Below the pieces are notes generated by a model that searched no databases, was not told where the DNA came from, and saw only the letters and a list, made by a program, of their open reading frames with translations. Positions 1 through 5,948 of a DNA stretch of 7,518 nucleotides are shown in pieces; within the stretch, counting starts at the first letter, position 1, and each line of letters starts with the position of its first letter. Source of the DNA: an uncultured Collinsella sp. (GTDB lineage: Bacteria; Actinomycetota; Coriobacteriia; Coriobacteriales; Coriobacteriaceae); NCBI GenBank assembly GCA_900549245.1, contig URNQ01000084.1, forward strand, positions 1 to 7,518, read 5' to 3'. A program made the position numbers and the translations under genes.

Positions 1-297
1 GTATCCGGCGCCGCGAAGGGCGAGTGCGATGCCGGCTTCTAAAAGGAGCGGCAGGCCGCGTTGGCTGGTTGCGATTACGGCAGCCTGATTGAGCGAGCAG
101 CTGTGCGCCTGGCATTGGGTGGCAAGTTCACCTTGCGCCGGGCAAGGGGCCAGAACGGCGGCGACGCGACTTGATAGCAATGCAAATGCTGTGCGCTCAT
201 CGGGCGAAAGGCAATCAGCTTCAACGAAGACGAGCTTGGGCGGTGCGCTGTTTGTGCGAAGCGCGGCTCGGTGCATGCGGACCGAAGAACCCGACAT
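1..297 (-). CDS. Partial hypothetical protein, divergent from XRE regulator
   Basis: An open frame runs from an ATG at 297-295 to the left edge without a stop, giving at least 99 residues; the C-terminus lies outside the window. The start is supported by a very good ribosome site, AGGAG, six bases before the ATG, and by a promoter just upstream. The protein begins MSGSSVRMHRAALRTN and has a KLVFVEADCLS segment that looks like a buried strand, then helical Ala/Leu-rich stretches; cysteines occur near residues 29, 53, 62 and 66. I see no signal peptide, membrane segment or catalytic motif that I can name, and I do not recognise the family. It faces a small DNA-binding protein gene across a palindromic operator, so the two are probably co-regulated and may work together, but no function can be assigned. 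The frame, start signals and promoter make it a likely real gene. Confidence 0.65.
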   Translation of the reverse strand, partial: MSGSSVRMHRAALRTNSAPPKLVFVEADCLSPDERTAFALLSSRVAAVLAPCPAQGELATQCQAHSCSLNQAAVIATSQRGLPLLLEAGIALALRGAGY

Positions 298-320
298 AGA
301 AAACTCCTGTGTATTCGGCA

Positions 321-344
321 AAACGTAAACTATAGTTTACGTTT
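321..344. promoter_or_regulatory. 24-bp perfect palindrome, probable operator
   Basis: The half AAACGTAAACTA is followed directly by its exact reverse complement TAGTTTACGTTT, with no mismatch across 24 bases. It lies between two divergent genes and covers the -10 of the leftward promoter. The obvious candidate ligand is the dimeric XRE-type protein encoded at 374-592. The site and the promoter overlap are seen in the sequence; the binding partner is inferred from context. Confidence 0.65.
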
Positions 345-357
345 ATGTTCGGCTCAA
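329..357 (-). promoter_or_regulatory. Promoter of the leftward partial gene
   Basis: Reading leftward, a -35 hexamer TTGAGC (352-357) and a -10 hexamer TATAGT (329-334) are separated by exactly 17 bases. These match the sigma-70-type consensus at four and five of six positions. Transcription would start near 322, about 25 bases before the ATG at 297. The -10 lies at the centre of the palindrome at 321-344, so a protein bound there should block this promoter. The mirror-image strand also has TATAGT (331-336), but no recognisable -35 at the right distance. Confidence 0.6.
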
Positions 358-373
358 TTTCAAACTCGTCTGC

Positions 374-592
374 ATGGACGAACGCGCGGAACAGATTCTT
401 GGCAGGCGGGGCGAAGAGACACGCAGGGACCTTGGCATCTCCAAGGTTGATTTTTGTGTGGCGACAGGAATCAGCCGACCCTACCTCGACCGAATCGAAG
501 ATGGGACGGCAAATTTCACGCTCAAGGTTCTATTTAAGATCGCGCCCGCACTCGGCATGACGGTGTCAGAGCTTCTCGAGGGCATCGAATAG
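374..592 (+). CDS. Small XRE-family HTH transcriptional regulator
   Basis: This 72-residue protein is almost entirely one Cro/C1-type helix-turn-helix domain. After a charged N-terminal helix (residues 1-20), GISKVDFCVATGISRPYLDRI (residues 21-41) is the turn and recognition-helix pattern, followed by DGTANFTLKVLFKIAPALG and the closing TVSELLEG helix typical of the fold. It would bind DNA as a dimer in the cytoplasm; the palindrome 30 bases upstream is the likely target, giving autoregulation and control of the divergent gene. The ATG at 374 is the only usual start in frame after an in-frame stop at 326, yet no Shine-Dalgarno sequence precedes it, so translation may be weak or from a short leader. 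Small regulators of this kind also serve as antitoxins (HipB-like), but no toxin is recognisable in the visible part of its neighbour. Confidence 0.8.
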   Translation: MDERAEQILGRRGEETRRDLGISKVDFCVATGISRPYLDRIEDGTANFTLKVLFKIAPALGMTVSELLEGIE

Positions 593-614
593 GGAATGCC
601 CGTCGACAACTGAA

Positions 615-1628
615 TTACGCCATCGGGATGCGATCGTGGTTGACTTGGCTGTAGAACAGGCGCTGGATCTCGGCGGCATCGCGTGACTGGCCGAGTGCCC
701 ACATGGTCTTGGCCACGAGCGTTTCGGTGGTCATGTCGTCGCCGCGCAGAATGCCCGGATGATCGGCGTAAGCACGGCCGACCTCATAAACGCCCAGATC
801 GAGTCCCTCTTCGGGGACCTGCGTGGTCATAACGACGGTGCGGCCCGAATCGACCCAGCGGAAAATTGCCTCTTGGAACGACTCGCCGGACTCACCAAAC
901 TCGGGGATACCGCCAATGCCAAAGGTCTCAAGGATTACAGCGTCGTAGCTATCGGCAAGGGCGTCCAGAATGCCTGGGTTCACGCCGGGCGTAAGCTTGA
1001 GTACAAATACGCGCGGGTCGATGCTGTCGTAGAAACGCACCAGGTTTTCGCCTTGATGCGTGCCGTGAAGCCCGTTGCGTACGATGCGGTCATTGCGGAT
1101 ATAGGCGATGGGCGGATAGTTGACGCTAATGAACGCGTTAAAGCTCATGGTGCGCTGCTTGCGGGCGCGCGTGCCGGCAATGGCTACGCCGCCAAAGACA
1201 ATCGAGACGTCGTGCGAATGCTCGTCGAGCGCATAGAGCAGGCTCTGGTACAGGTTGAGCTTGGCGTCGGTAAAGGGATTGCCCATGGGCTTTTGCGAGC
1301 CGGTGAGTACGATGGGCTTGGGGCTGTCCTGAATCAGATAGGAAAGCGCTGCCGCGGTGTAGCTCATGGTGTCGGTGCCGTGCAGAATCACGAAGCCGTC
1401 GTGGTCGGCATAACCCTCGACGATGACGTCGCGGATACGCATCCAGTCGCTCGGACGCATATTGGTGCTGTCGATGTTCATAGGCTGCACAACGTCGAGC
1501 TCGCAGAGGCCCGAGATCTCGGGGACGCTCTGGGCGAGCTCCTCACCGGTCAGGGCGGGGGAGAGGCCGTTGCCGTCCTCGGTCGATGCGATGGTGCCGC
1601 CCGTGGCGATGAGAAGGATGCGCTTCAT
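615..1628 (-). CDS. ansA: L-asparaginase, cytoplasmic type I
   Basis: This enzyme hydrolyses L-asparagine to aspartate and ammonia. The 337-residue protein has the family signatures: ATGGTIAS (residues 8-15) with nucleophile Thr12, HGTDTM (83-88) with Thr85 and Asp86 of the second catalytic triad, Ser54 in NIDSTNM for substrate binding, and Lys157 in TRARKQRT, aligning with the catalytic lysine. There is no signal peptide, and the IDSTNMRPSDW segment resembles cytoplasmic AnsA rather than periplasmic AnsB; length fits the family (about 330-350). A longer frame opens at 1700, but the start at 1628 puts the GGTIAS motif at its usual N-terminal place and has AGGAA seven bases upstream. The gene is a single unit, converging with the small regulator to its left (22 bases apart) and divergent from guaA. 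Confidence is high for the family and moderate for the substrate, since some members prefer glutamine. Confidence 0.95.
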   Translation of the reverse strand: MKRILLIATGGTIASTEDGNGLSPALTGEELAQSVPEISGLCELDVVQPMNIDSTNMRPSDWMRIRDVIVEGYADHDGFVILHGTDTMSYTAAALSYLIQDSPKPIVLTGSQKPMGNPFTDAKLNLYQSLLYALDEHSHDVSIVFGGVAIAGTRARKQRTMSFNAFISVNYPPIAYIRNDRIVRNGLHGTHQGENLVRFYDSIDPRVFVLKLTPGVNPGILDALADSYDAVILETFGIGGIPEFGESGESFQEAIFRWVDSGRTVVMTTQVPEEGLDLGVYEVGRAYADHPGILRGDDMTTETLVAKTMWALGQSRDAAEIQRLFYSQVNHDRIPMA

Positions 1629-1709
1629 GCTGGTATTCCTATCGTATTTGCCGCCCCAGAGGCGGAGTCGTTCGGCAGTATTGTGGCACAGGGCGTCCAA
1701 TGTTCAAAC

Positions 1710-1740
1710 GTATTACATCATCTGTAACGTTTGGTAATAC
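1710..1740. repeat. Inverted repeat in the ansA-guaA intergenic region
   Basis: GTATTAC (1710-1716) and GTAATAC (1734-1740) are perfect inverted copies separated by 17 bases. The repeat spans the -10 and spacer of the candidate ansA promoter, so it could be a regulator site. Seven-base arms in an AT-richer patch can arise by chance. Confidence 0.3.
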
Positions 1741-1745
1741 TTCAA
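1717..1745 (-). promoter_or_regulatory. Candidate ansA promoter
   Basis: Reading leftward, TTGAAG (1740-1745) and GATGAT (1717-1722) are 17 bases apart, each matching four of six consensus positions. The start of transcription would lie about 80 bases before the ansA ATG. This is the best pair I see upstream of ansA, but the match is only fair. Confidence 0.35.
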
Positions 1746-1815
1746 TTGCCGTCAAATAGGGGCCCTGGTCGTGCGTTTGCCGTGCGCTGATGGCTGCGAG
1801 GGACGAGAAACCCCA

Positions 1816-1830
1816 TATAACGTGTACACT
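1816..1830 (+). promoter_or_regulatory. Possible guaA promoter -10 elements
   Basis: TATAAC (1816-1821) and TACACT (1825-1830) are the only good -10-like hexamers in the 270 bases before guaA. Neither has a convincing -35 at 16-18 bases. I see no purine riboswitch fold or clear PurR-type box in the leader. Either hexamer would give a leader of roughly 60-75 bases. Confidence 0.25.
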
Positions 1831-1896
1831 ATGGAAGTTATTTTCGTTCATTCACGCGGGTGGGCACCGGCTCCCCGCCAACAAGAGGGGGAAACC

Positions 1897-3495
1897 ATGG
1901 ATCAAAAGGCTTCCGCAAAGGTCCTCGTACTCGACTTTGGTGCGCAGTACGGTCAGCTCATTGCCCGTCGCGTCCGCGACCTCAACGTGTATTCCGAGAT
2001 CGTTCCCTGCGACATCTCGGCCGATGAGATTCGCGAGATGAACGCCTCTGCGCTCATCCTTTCCGGCGGCCCGGCCTCCGTGTACGCCGAGGACGCTCCG
2101 TCCATCGATCCCGCCATCTTTGACCTTGGCCTTCCCGTCCTGGGCTTTTGCTACGGCCATCAGATCACGGCCGTGACGCTCGGCGGCAAGGTCGGTCACT
2201 CCGAGGTGGGCGAGTACGGCCGCGCCACTATTACGCGCACTGCCGGCGCCAAGCTCTTTAACTCCACGCCCATGGAGCAGACCGTGTGGATGAGCCACCG
2301 CGACGCCGTGTCCGAGGTGCCCGAGGGCTTTACCGTTACCGCCAGCACCGACGTGTGCCCGGTTGCCGCCATGGAGTGCGTCGAGCGCAAGATTTTCACC
2401 ACGCAGTTCCACCCCGAGGTCAAGCACTCCGAGTACGGTCAGCAGCTGCTGAGCAACTTCTTGTTTGAGATCTGCGGCCTGGAGCCCAACTGGAGCATGG
2501 ACAACCTGGTCGAGACCATGACGGCCGAGTTCCGCGAGAAGGTCGGCGACGACCGCGTGATTCTGGCCCTGTCCGGCGGCGTCGACTCCTCCGTCGTGGC
2601 TGCGCTGGGCGCCCGCGCCGTGGGCAAGCAGATGACCTGCGTGTTCATCAACCACGGCCTGCTGCGCAAGGGCGAGCCCGAGCAGGTGGAGGAGGTCTTC
2701 ACCAAGCAGTTTGACGTCGACTTTATCCACGTCCACGCCGAGGACCGTTATGCCGAGCTTCTGGCCGGCGTGACCGAGCCCGAGGAGAAGCGCCGTATCA
2801 TCGGTACGCAGTTCTGGAAAGAGTTCTTCGCCGTGGCGCAGCAGCTCGAGACCGATGGCAAGCCGGTCAAGTACCTGGCTCAGGGCACCATCTACCCCGA
2901 CATCATCGAGTCCGGTGCTCGCAAGACGGGCGGCAAGACGGCCACCATCAAGAGCCACCACAACCTGATCCCGTTCCCCGAGGGCGTACACTTCGACCTT
3001 ATTGAGCCGCTCGACCACTTCTTTAAGGACGAGGTCCGCGCGCTTGGTCTGGCACTGGGTCTGCCGGGTCACATCGTGTTCCGCCAGCCTTTCCCGGGCC
3101 CGGGTCTTGCCATCCGCATCATCGGTGCGGTCGACAGGGAGAAGCTCGAGATCCTCAAGAACGCCGACGCTATCGTGCGCGAGGAACTGGACGCCTACAA
3201 CCAGCGTCTGTTTGAGCAGACCGGCGAGCGCAACTCCGAGCACAGCTGCTGGCAGTATTTCGCGGTCCTGCCCGACATCAAGTCTGTCGGCGTTATGGGT
3301 GACGAGCGCACCTACCAGCGCCCGATCATCCTGCGTGCCGTCGAGTCCAGCGATGCGATGACCGCCGACTGGGCCAAGCTGCCCTACGACGTACTGGCCC
3401 GTATCTCCGGCCGCATCGTTGCCGAGGTCCCCGGCGCCAACCGCGTGTGCTACGACATCACGTCCAAGCCGCCCGCGACCATCGAGTGGGAGTAG
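1897..3495 (+). CDS. guaA: GMP synthase (glutamine-hydrolysing)
   Basis: This enzyme converts XMP, ATP and glutamine to GMP, the last step of guanine nucleotide synthesis, in the cytoplasm. The 532-residue protein has the standard two-part layout. The N-terminal class I glutamine amidotransferase (about 8-190) has Cys85 in GFCYGHQ and the His172/Glu174 pair in FHPEV. The ATP pyrophosphatase domain has the P-loop SGGVDSS (226-232) and QGTIYPDIIES (329-339). The C-terminal dimerisation domain ends KPPATIEWE, the usual family end. The frame is open upstream to 1771, but the ATG at 1897 is preceded by GAGGGGG and gives the normal N-terminus with KVLVLDFGAQYGQLIARRVRD. It stands alone, divergent from ansA and closed by a terminator. 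Arginine codons are almost all CGC/CGT, unlike the mobile genes to the right. The 3' end of guaA is a known landing site for genomic islands. Confidence 0.98.
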   Translation: MDQKASAKVLVLDFGAQYGQLIARRVRDLNVYSEIVPCDISADEIREMNASALILSGGPASVYAEDAPSIDPAIFDLGLPVLGFCYGHQITAVTLGGKVGHSEVGEYGRATITRTAGAKLFNSTPMEQTVWMSHRDAVSEVPEGFTVTASTDVCPVAAMECVERKIFTTQFHPEVKHSEYGQQLLSNFLFEICGLEPNWSMDNLVETMTAEFREKVGDDRVILALSGGVDSSVVAALGARAVGKQMTCVFINHGLLRKGEPEQVEEVFTKQFDVDFIHVHAEDRYAELLAGVTEPEEKRRIIGTQFWKEFFAVAQQLETDGKPVKYLAQGTIYPDIIESGARKTGGKTATIKSHHNLIPFPEGVHFDLIEPLDHFFKDEVRALGLALGLPGHIVFRQPFPGPGLAIRIIGAVDREKLEILKNADAIVREELDAYNQRLFEQTGERNSEHSCWQYFAVLPDIKSVGVMGDERTYQRPIILRAVESSDAMTADWAKLPYDVLARISGRIVAEVPGANRVCYDITSKPPATIEWE

Positions 3496-3609
3496 GCTGA
3501 TAGGGTTCTGACCTGCATTTTTGAGTGCCGCACTGTGCCGCTGAGTTTCGTTTCGTACGAGAGTCATGGCAAAGCCGCCAGCGATGTTGGTGAGTAAATA
3601 CGATAACCG

Positions 3610-3646
3610 AGCCTCCGTTCCCGCGTTGGGACGGAGGCTTTTTCTT
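3610..3646 (+). terminator. Rho-independent terminator of guaA
   Basis: AGCCTCCGTTCCC pairs with GGGACGGAGGCT around a GCGTT loop with a single bulged base, and the stem runs straight into TTTTTCTTT. It lies about 115 bases after the guaA stop. On the other strand there is no T tract after the stem, so it acts rightward only. Confidence 0.9.
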
Positions 3647-3651
3647 TGTCG

Positions 3652-4027
3652 TTTTACTCCCTTTCACCTGCGATTTCGCAATTTACTCCCCCGTGTTTCA
3701 AGACGGCAAGGCACGGTGCGGCATTCGGAGGAACGGGAGTAAGGATTCATCCCAAGTGAGTAGACGCGCGATTTTTGTCTCCGAGAGCCAAACGGGGCCG
3801 TTTCGGGGCCTGTGAAACTCAAATCGAACTCAATAGGCTTTTCGGCGGTCTTCTCACAGCGTTTTCCCAGGTGGTTAATGGGGAGTAAAGAATCTCGCCG
3901 CCTCAATGAAAACGGGAGTAACCAGGGGAAATGCCGCGGCGTACTGCCGCGTGCCGCCGTGTAAGCCACCGCGTCATTTACTCCCCAGGTGCGCCGGAAA
4001 TGCCTTGGCATGCAATGGGGAGTAAAA
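3652..4027. repeat. Cluster of GGGAGTAAA motifs with terminal inverted repeats
   Basis: The block opens with TTTTACTCCC (3652-3661) and closes with its exact reverse complement GGGAGTAAAA (4018-4027). Inside are further copies: TTTACTCCC at 3682 and 3977, and GGGAGTAA at 3735, 3881 and 3914, making seven copies in 376 bases, three one way and four the other. The pair 3977-3986 with 4017-4026 has ten perfectly paired bases and encloses the mini-hairpin ATGCC-TT-GGCAT; the pair 3683-3690 with 3735-3742 has eight. A weaker form GTGAGTAGA is at 3756, and GTGAGTAAA at 3590 lies just outside. GGAAATGCC occurs twice (3927, 3996). I read this as a non-coding interspersed repeat or a non-autonomous element. 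The motifs are seen; the identity is inferred. Confidence 0.6.
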
Positions 4028-4113
4028 ACTCAGTTTAAGCAGGAGCGAGCGGCGCTCACCGCCTAGCCTGGCATCCTGATTCGGTTGCGTTGGTTACGAA
4101 ATGCGGAGAGCCG

Positions 4114-4527
4114 CTACAGCGAGGCTTTCCAGTCCTCGTATTCCCGGGCGTCGATCTCGCCGTTCTCGAGCTGCGCGCGCTTCTCTGCCCACAGTTTAAC
4201 CGCCGTCGCGGCTTTGGGCGCGTGCGGAGCCTTGGGGTCAAGGGAGAGCCCCATGCCGTCGGCTGCGGGCGCGATGCCGAAGGAGTCCTCCAGTCGCACG
4301 AGCAGCGACATGAGGTCGCCCGCGGTCTCGACGCCGTAATCTTTGAGGGCGTTGACGGACACGTCGAGCGTATCGGCGATGGACTCGAGCAGCTCGGGCT
4401 TCACGGCGCGGATGCCGCTCTCGTAGTGGCGCACGGCCCCCTCGGTCAGACCGACGGCCTCGGCAAGCTGCGCCTGCGTCATGCCCCGCAACTTGCGGTA
4501 CCGCCTTATGTTCTCGCCTACGGACAT
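4114..4527 (-). CDS. XRE-family repressor of the mobile element
   Basis: This 137-residue cytoplasmic protein has a Cro/C1-type helix-turn-helix at residues 5-62: IRRYRKLRGMTQAQLAEAVG, then the recognition helix LTEGAVRHYESG and KPELLESIADTLDVSVNAL. The C-terminal half (about 65-137) is less typical, with a proline/alanine linker (86-107) and a charged helical tail ending DAREYEDWKASL; I see no Ser-Lys protease or metallopeptidase motif, so it does not look like a self-cleaving repressor. The frame is open to 4587, but the ATG at 4527 has AGGAGGAGGG just upstream and puts the HTH at its usual N-terminal place. It is divergent from the excisionase-integrase genes across an array of repeated GTACG sites, so it probably represses both its own promoter and theirs, keeping the element integrated. 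How it is relieved is not visible. Confidence 0.88.
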   Translation of the reverse strand: MSVGENIRRYRKLRGMTQAQLAEAVGLTEGAVRHYESGIRAVKPELLESIADTLDVSVNALKDYGVETAGDLMSLLVRLEDSFGIAPAADGMGLSLDPKAPHAPKAATAVKLWAEKRAQLENGEIDAREYEDWKASL

Positions 4528-4558
4528 GCACCCTCCTCCTGGTATTACGTACCAGCAC

Positions 4559-4587
4559 ATCTTATCAGCGTACGCAAATGTACGCAA
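4559..4587 (-). promoter_or_regulatory. Promoter of the repressor gene
   Basis: Reading leftward, TTGCGT (4582-4587) and TAAGAT (4559-4564) are 17 bases apart. Transcription would start near 4552, about 25 bases before the repressor ATG. The first GTACG-N5-GTACG copy (4570-4584) lies in its spacer and overlaps the -35, consistent with autoregulation. Confidence 0.5.
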
Positions 4588-4649
4588 TTCTATTGACAGT
4601 ACGTATCCGTACGTTTACTCTGAATCTGTAAACCGTACGTATCCGTACG
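4570..4649. promoter_or_regulatory. Operator array: three copies of GTACG-N5-GTACG
   Basis: Copies lie at 4570-4584, 4599-4613 and 4635-4649. The last two are identical over 15 bases (GTACGTATCCGTACG); the first has CAAAT as spacer. Within each copy the two GTACG units start 10 bases apart, one helical turn, and several extend to the self-complementary CGTACG. A further CGTAC is at 4548-4552. In addition, CGTACGTTTAC (4608-4618) and GTAAACCGTACG (4628-4639) form an inverted repeat with one bulged base across the -10. The array overlaps both divergent promoters, so the repressor at 4114-4527 is the likely ligand; the excisionase or the integrase arm domain are alternatives. Confidence 0.75.
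4593..4621 (+). promoter_or_regulatory. Promoter of the excisionase-integrase genes
   Basis: A perfect -35 TTGACA (4593-4598) is followed after exactly 17 bases by TACTCT (4616-4621), a weaker -10. The 17-base spacer is almost wholly filled by the second operator copy (4599-4613). A third copy (4635-4649) falls just after the expected start of transcription, near 4628. Binding at either should block this promoter. Confidence 0.6.
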
Positions 4650-4667
4650 CTATTGATTGGAGGAGCC

Positions 4668-4871
4668 ATGGAAGAGAGGGTGGCGAAGACGCCCAGGCCG
4701 CACATGCTGGACGCCGACGAGGTCGCAGAGCTGCTGAGGATCAAGAAAGGCAGCGCCTACGAGGTGATCAGGAAGATAAACGCCGAGCAGGAGGCGCGAG
4801 GGCGCGTGGTGATCCGCGGGCGCGTCCGGAGCGACGTCTTCGACGCCCTGTACTTCCCGGAGGTGGACTGA
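4668..4871 (+). CDS. Excisionase-like small HTH protein
   Basis: This 67-residue protein has the pattern of small winged-helix/HTH excisionases found next to Tn916-type integrases: MLDADEVAELLRIKKGSAYEVIRKINAEQ (residues 13-41) reads as helix-turn-helix, and GRVVIRGRVRSDVFDALYF (45-63) as the wing and last helix. Such proteins bend DNA near the attachment site and turn the integrase towards excision. An alternative TTG start lies at 4653, but the ATG at 4668 has GGAGGAG three bases upstream. Its stop is separated from the integrase ATG by one base, so the two are translationally coupled. Four of nine arginine codons are AGG, unlike the host gene guaA. A plain regulator of the integrase is the main alternative. 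The assignment rests on the HTH pattern, size and place. Confidence 0.75.
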   Translation: MEERVAKTPRPHMLDADEVAELLRIKKGSAYEVIRKINAEQEARGRVVIRGRVRSDVFDALYFPEVD

Positions 4872-4872
4872 C

Positions 4873-5943
4873 ATGCCCGTGTACAAGGATGGCAACAACG
4901 GCACGTTCTACGTGCAGTGCTACTACCGCGACGCCCGCGGCTCGAAGCGCCACAAGACGAAGCGCGGCTTCTCCTCCGAGGTGGAGGCCGCAGTGTGGGA
5001 GAGCCAGTTCAAGAGCCTTAACGGCGGGGCCATGGACATGACGTTTTCCGAGTTCGTTGAGGTGTACGCCTCCGAGGTGAAGCCTCGCATACGCGAGCAT
5101 ACGTGGATCACCAAGGAGTACATCATCAACGACAAGCTCGTGCCGTTCTTTGGGGATATGCGCATGTGCGATGTGAGGCCGATCGACGTTATTAGGTGGC
5201 AGAACGAGCTTACTGAACACCGGGACGCCGACGGTAAGCCCTGGGCGCCGACGTACCTGCGCACGGTGAACAACCAACTCAACGCCATCTTCAACCACGC
5301 CGAGCGCTACTACGGGCTCACCGACAACCCGGTGCGAAGGGTCGACAAGATGGGCTCGAAGAAGGGCGGCGAGATGCAGTTCTGGACCAAGGACGAGTAC
5401 CTGAGGTTCAGCGAGGCCGTCATGGACAAGCCGCTCTCGTTCCACGCCTTCGAGCTGCTCTACTGGACGGGCATCCGCTGCGGCGAGCTTCTGGCGCTCA
5501 CTCCGTCCGACTTCATGCTGGAGAGTTCGCGTCTGCGCATCAACAAGTCGTACCAAAGCCTCCACGGCGTAGACACCGTGACCGATCCCAAGACGCCCAA
5601 GTCGGTGCGCACGATCGTCATGCCCGCCTTCCTGCGCGACGAGATGGCGGACTTCATCGAGCTACGAGACGACGTCGCCCCCGACGAGCGCCTGTTCGCC
5701 GTTACCAAGCACTTCCTGGCCCACGAGATGGAACGAGGGTGCAAGGCGTCTGGCGTGAAACGCATCCGCATACACGACATACGCCACAGCCACGTGAGCC
5801 TGCTGATCGAGATGGGCTTCTCCGCGCTGGCCATCGCCGAGCGCATGGGCCACGAGGCGGTGGACATCACCTACCGATACGCGCACCTGTTCCCCACGAA
5901 GCAGGACGAGATGGCCGCCGCCCTTGACGGGGCGAGGGGATAA
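4873..5943 (+). CDS. int: Tyrosine site-specific integrase
   Basis: This 356-residue recombinase inserts and excises the element by strand exchange through a 3'-phosphotyrosine. The N-terminus (1-45: VYKDGNNGTFYVQCYYRD, then RGSKRHKTKRGFSSEVEA) is the small beta-sheet arm-binding domain of Tn916/phage-type integrases. Residues 55-150 form the SAM-like core-binding domain. The catalytic domain has Arg202 in WTGIRCGELLAL, a lysine in TDPKTPKS (240 or 243), His301 and Arg304 in HDIRHSH, His327 in RMGHE, and the nucleophile Tyr336 in YRYAHL, so all key residues are present and the enzyme should be active. It starts one base after the excisionase stop and is followed after five bases by the next gene, so the three form one operon. 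Length and layout are normal for the family; the target site cannot be read from the protein. Confidence 0.96.
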   Translation: MPVYKDGNNGTFYVQCYYRDARGSKRHKTKRGFSSEVEAAVWESQFKSLNGGAMDMTFSEFVEVYASEVKPRIREHTWITKEYIINDKLVPFFGDMRMCDVRPIDVIRWQNELTEHRDADGKPWAPTYLRTVNNQLNAIFNHAERYYGLTDNPVRRVDKMGSKKGGEMQFWTKDEYLRFSEAVMDKPLSFHAFELLYWTGIRCGELLALTPSDFMLESSRLRINKSYQSLHGVDTVTDPKTPKSVRTIVMPAFLRDEMADFIELRDDVAPDERLFAVTKHFLAHEMERGCKASGVKRIRIHDIRHSHVSLLIEMGFSALAIAERMGHEAVDITYRYAHLFPTKQDEMAAALDGARG

Positions 5944-5948
5944 GAAGG

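Larger units (their letters stand above)
3496..4113. other. 618-bp gene-free region after guaA
   Basis: No convincing gene lies here. The first part is the guaA trailer and its terminator; most of the rest is the GGGAGTAAA repeat block. A leftward frame of 115 codons (3664-4011) exists but has no ribosome site, is very rich in arginine, and has repeat motifs in its reading frame, so I treat it as chance. The last 85 bases (4029-4113), just before the repressor stop, show no tRNA, T-loop sequence or other recognisable element. The left edge of the mobile element probably falls somewhere in this region. Confidence 0.6.

Noticed and set aside
580..601. GGGCAT/ATGCCC stem between the XRE gene and ansA as a bidirectional terminator
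   Set aside because: Only a 6-bp stem with a 10-base loop and no T tract on either strand.
759..1727. Rightward 322-codon open frame opposite ansA
   Set aside because: It is the complement of the clear asparaginase gene and arises from GC-rich codon structure.
1771..1896. N-terminal extension of guaA
   Set aside because: The extra 42 codons do not match the family N-terminus, and GAGGGGG just before 1897 marks the normal start.
1852..3567. Leftward 571-codon open frame opposite guaA
   Set aside because: It is the complement of guaA; its Leu/Gly/His/Asp-rich composition is typical of an antisense frame in GC-rich DNA.
3664..4011. Leftward 115-codon open frame inside the repeat block
   Set aside because: No ribosome site before its ATG, very high arginine content, and repeat motifs run through it; better explained as repeat DNA. 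It would deserve another look if the same translated sequence recurs in many genomes.
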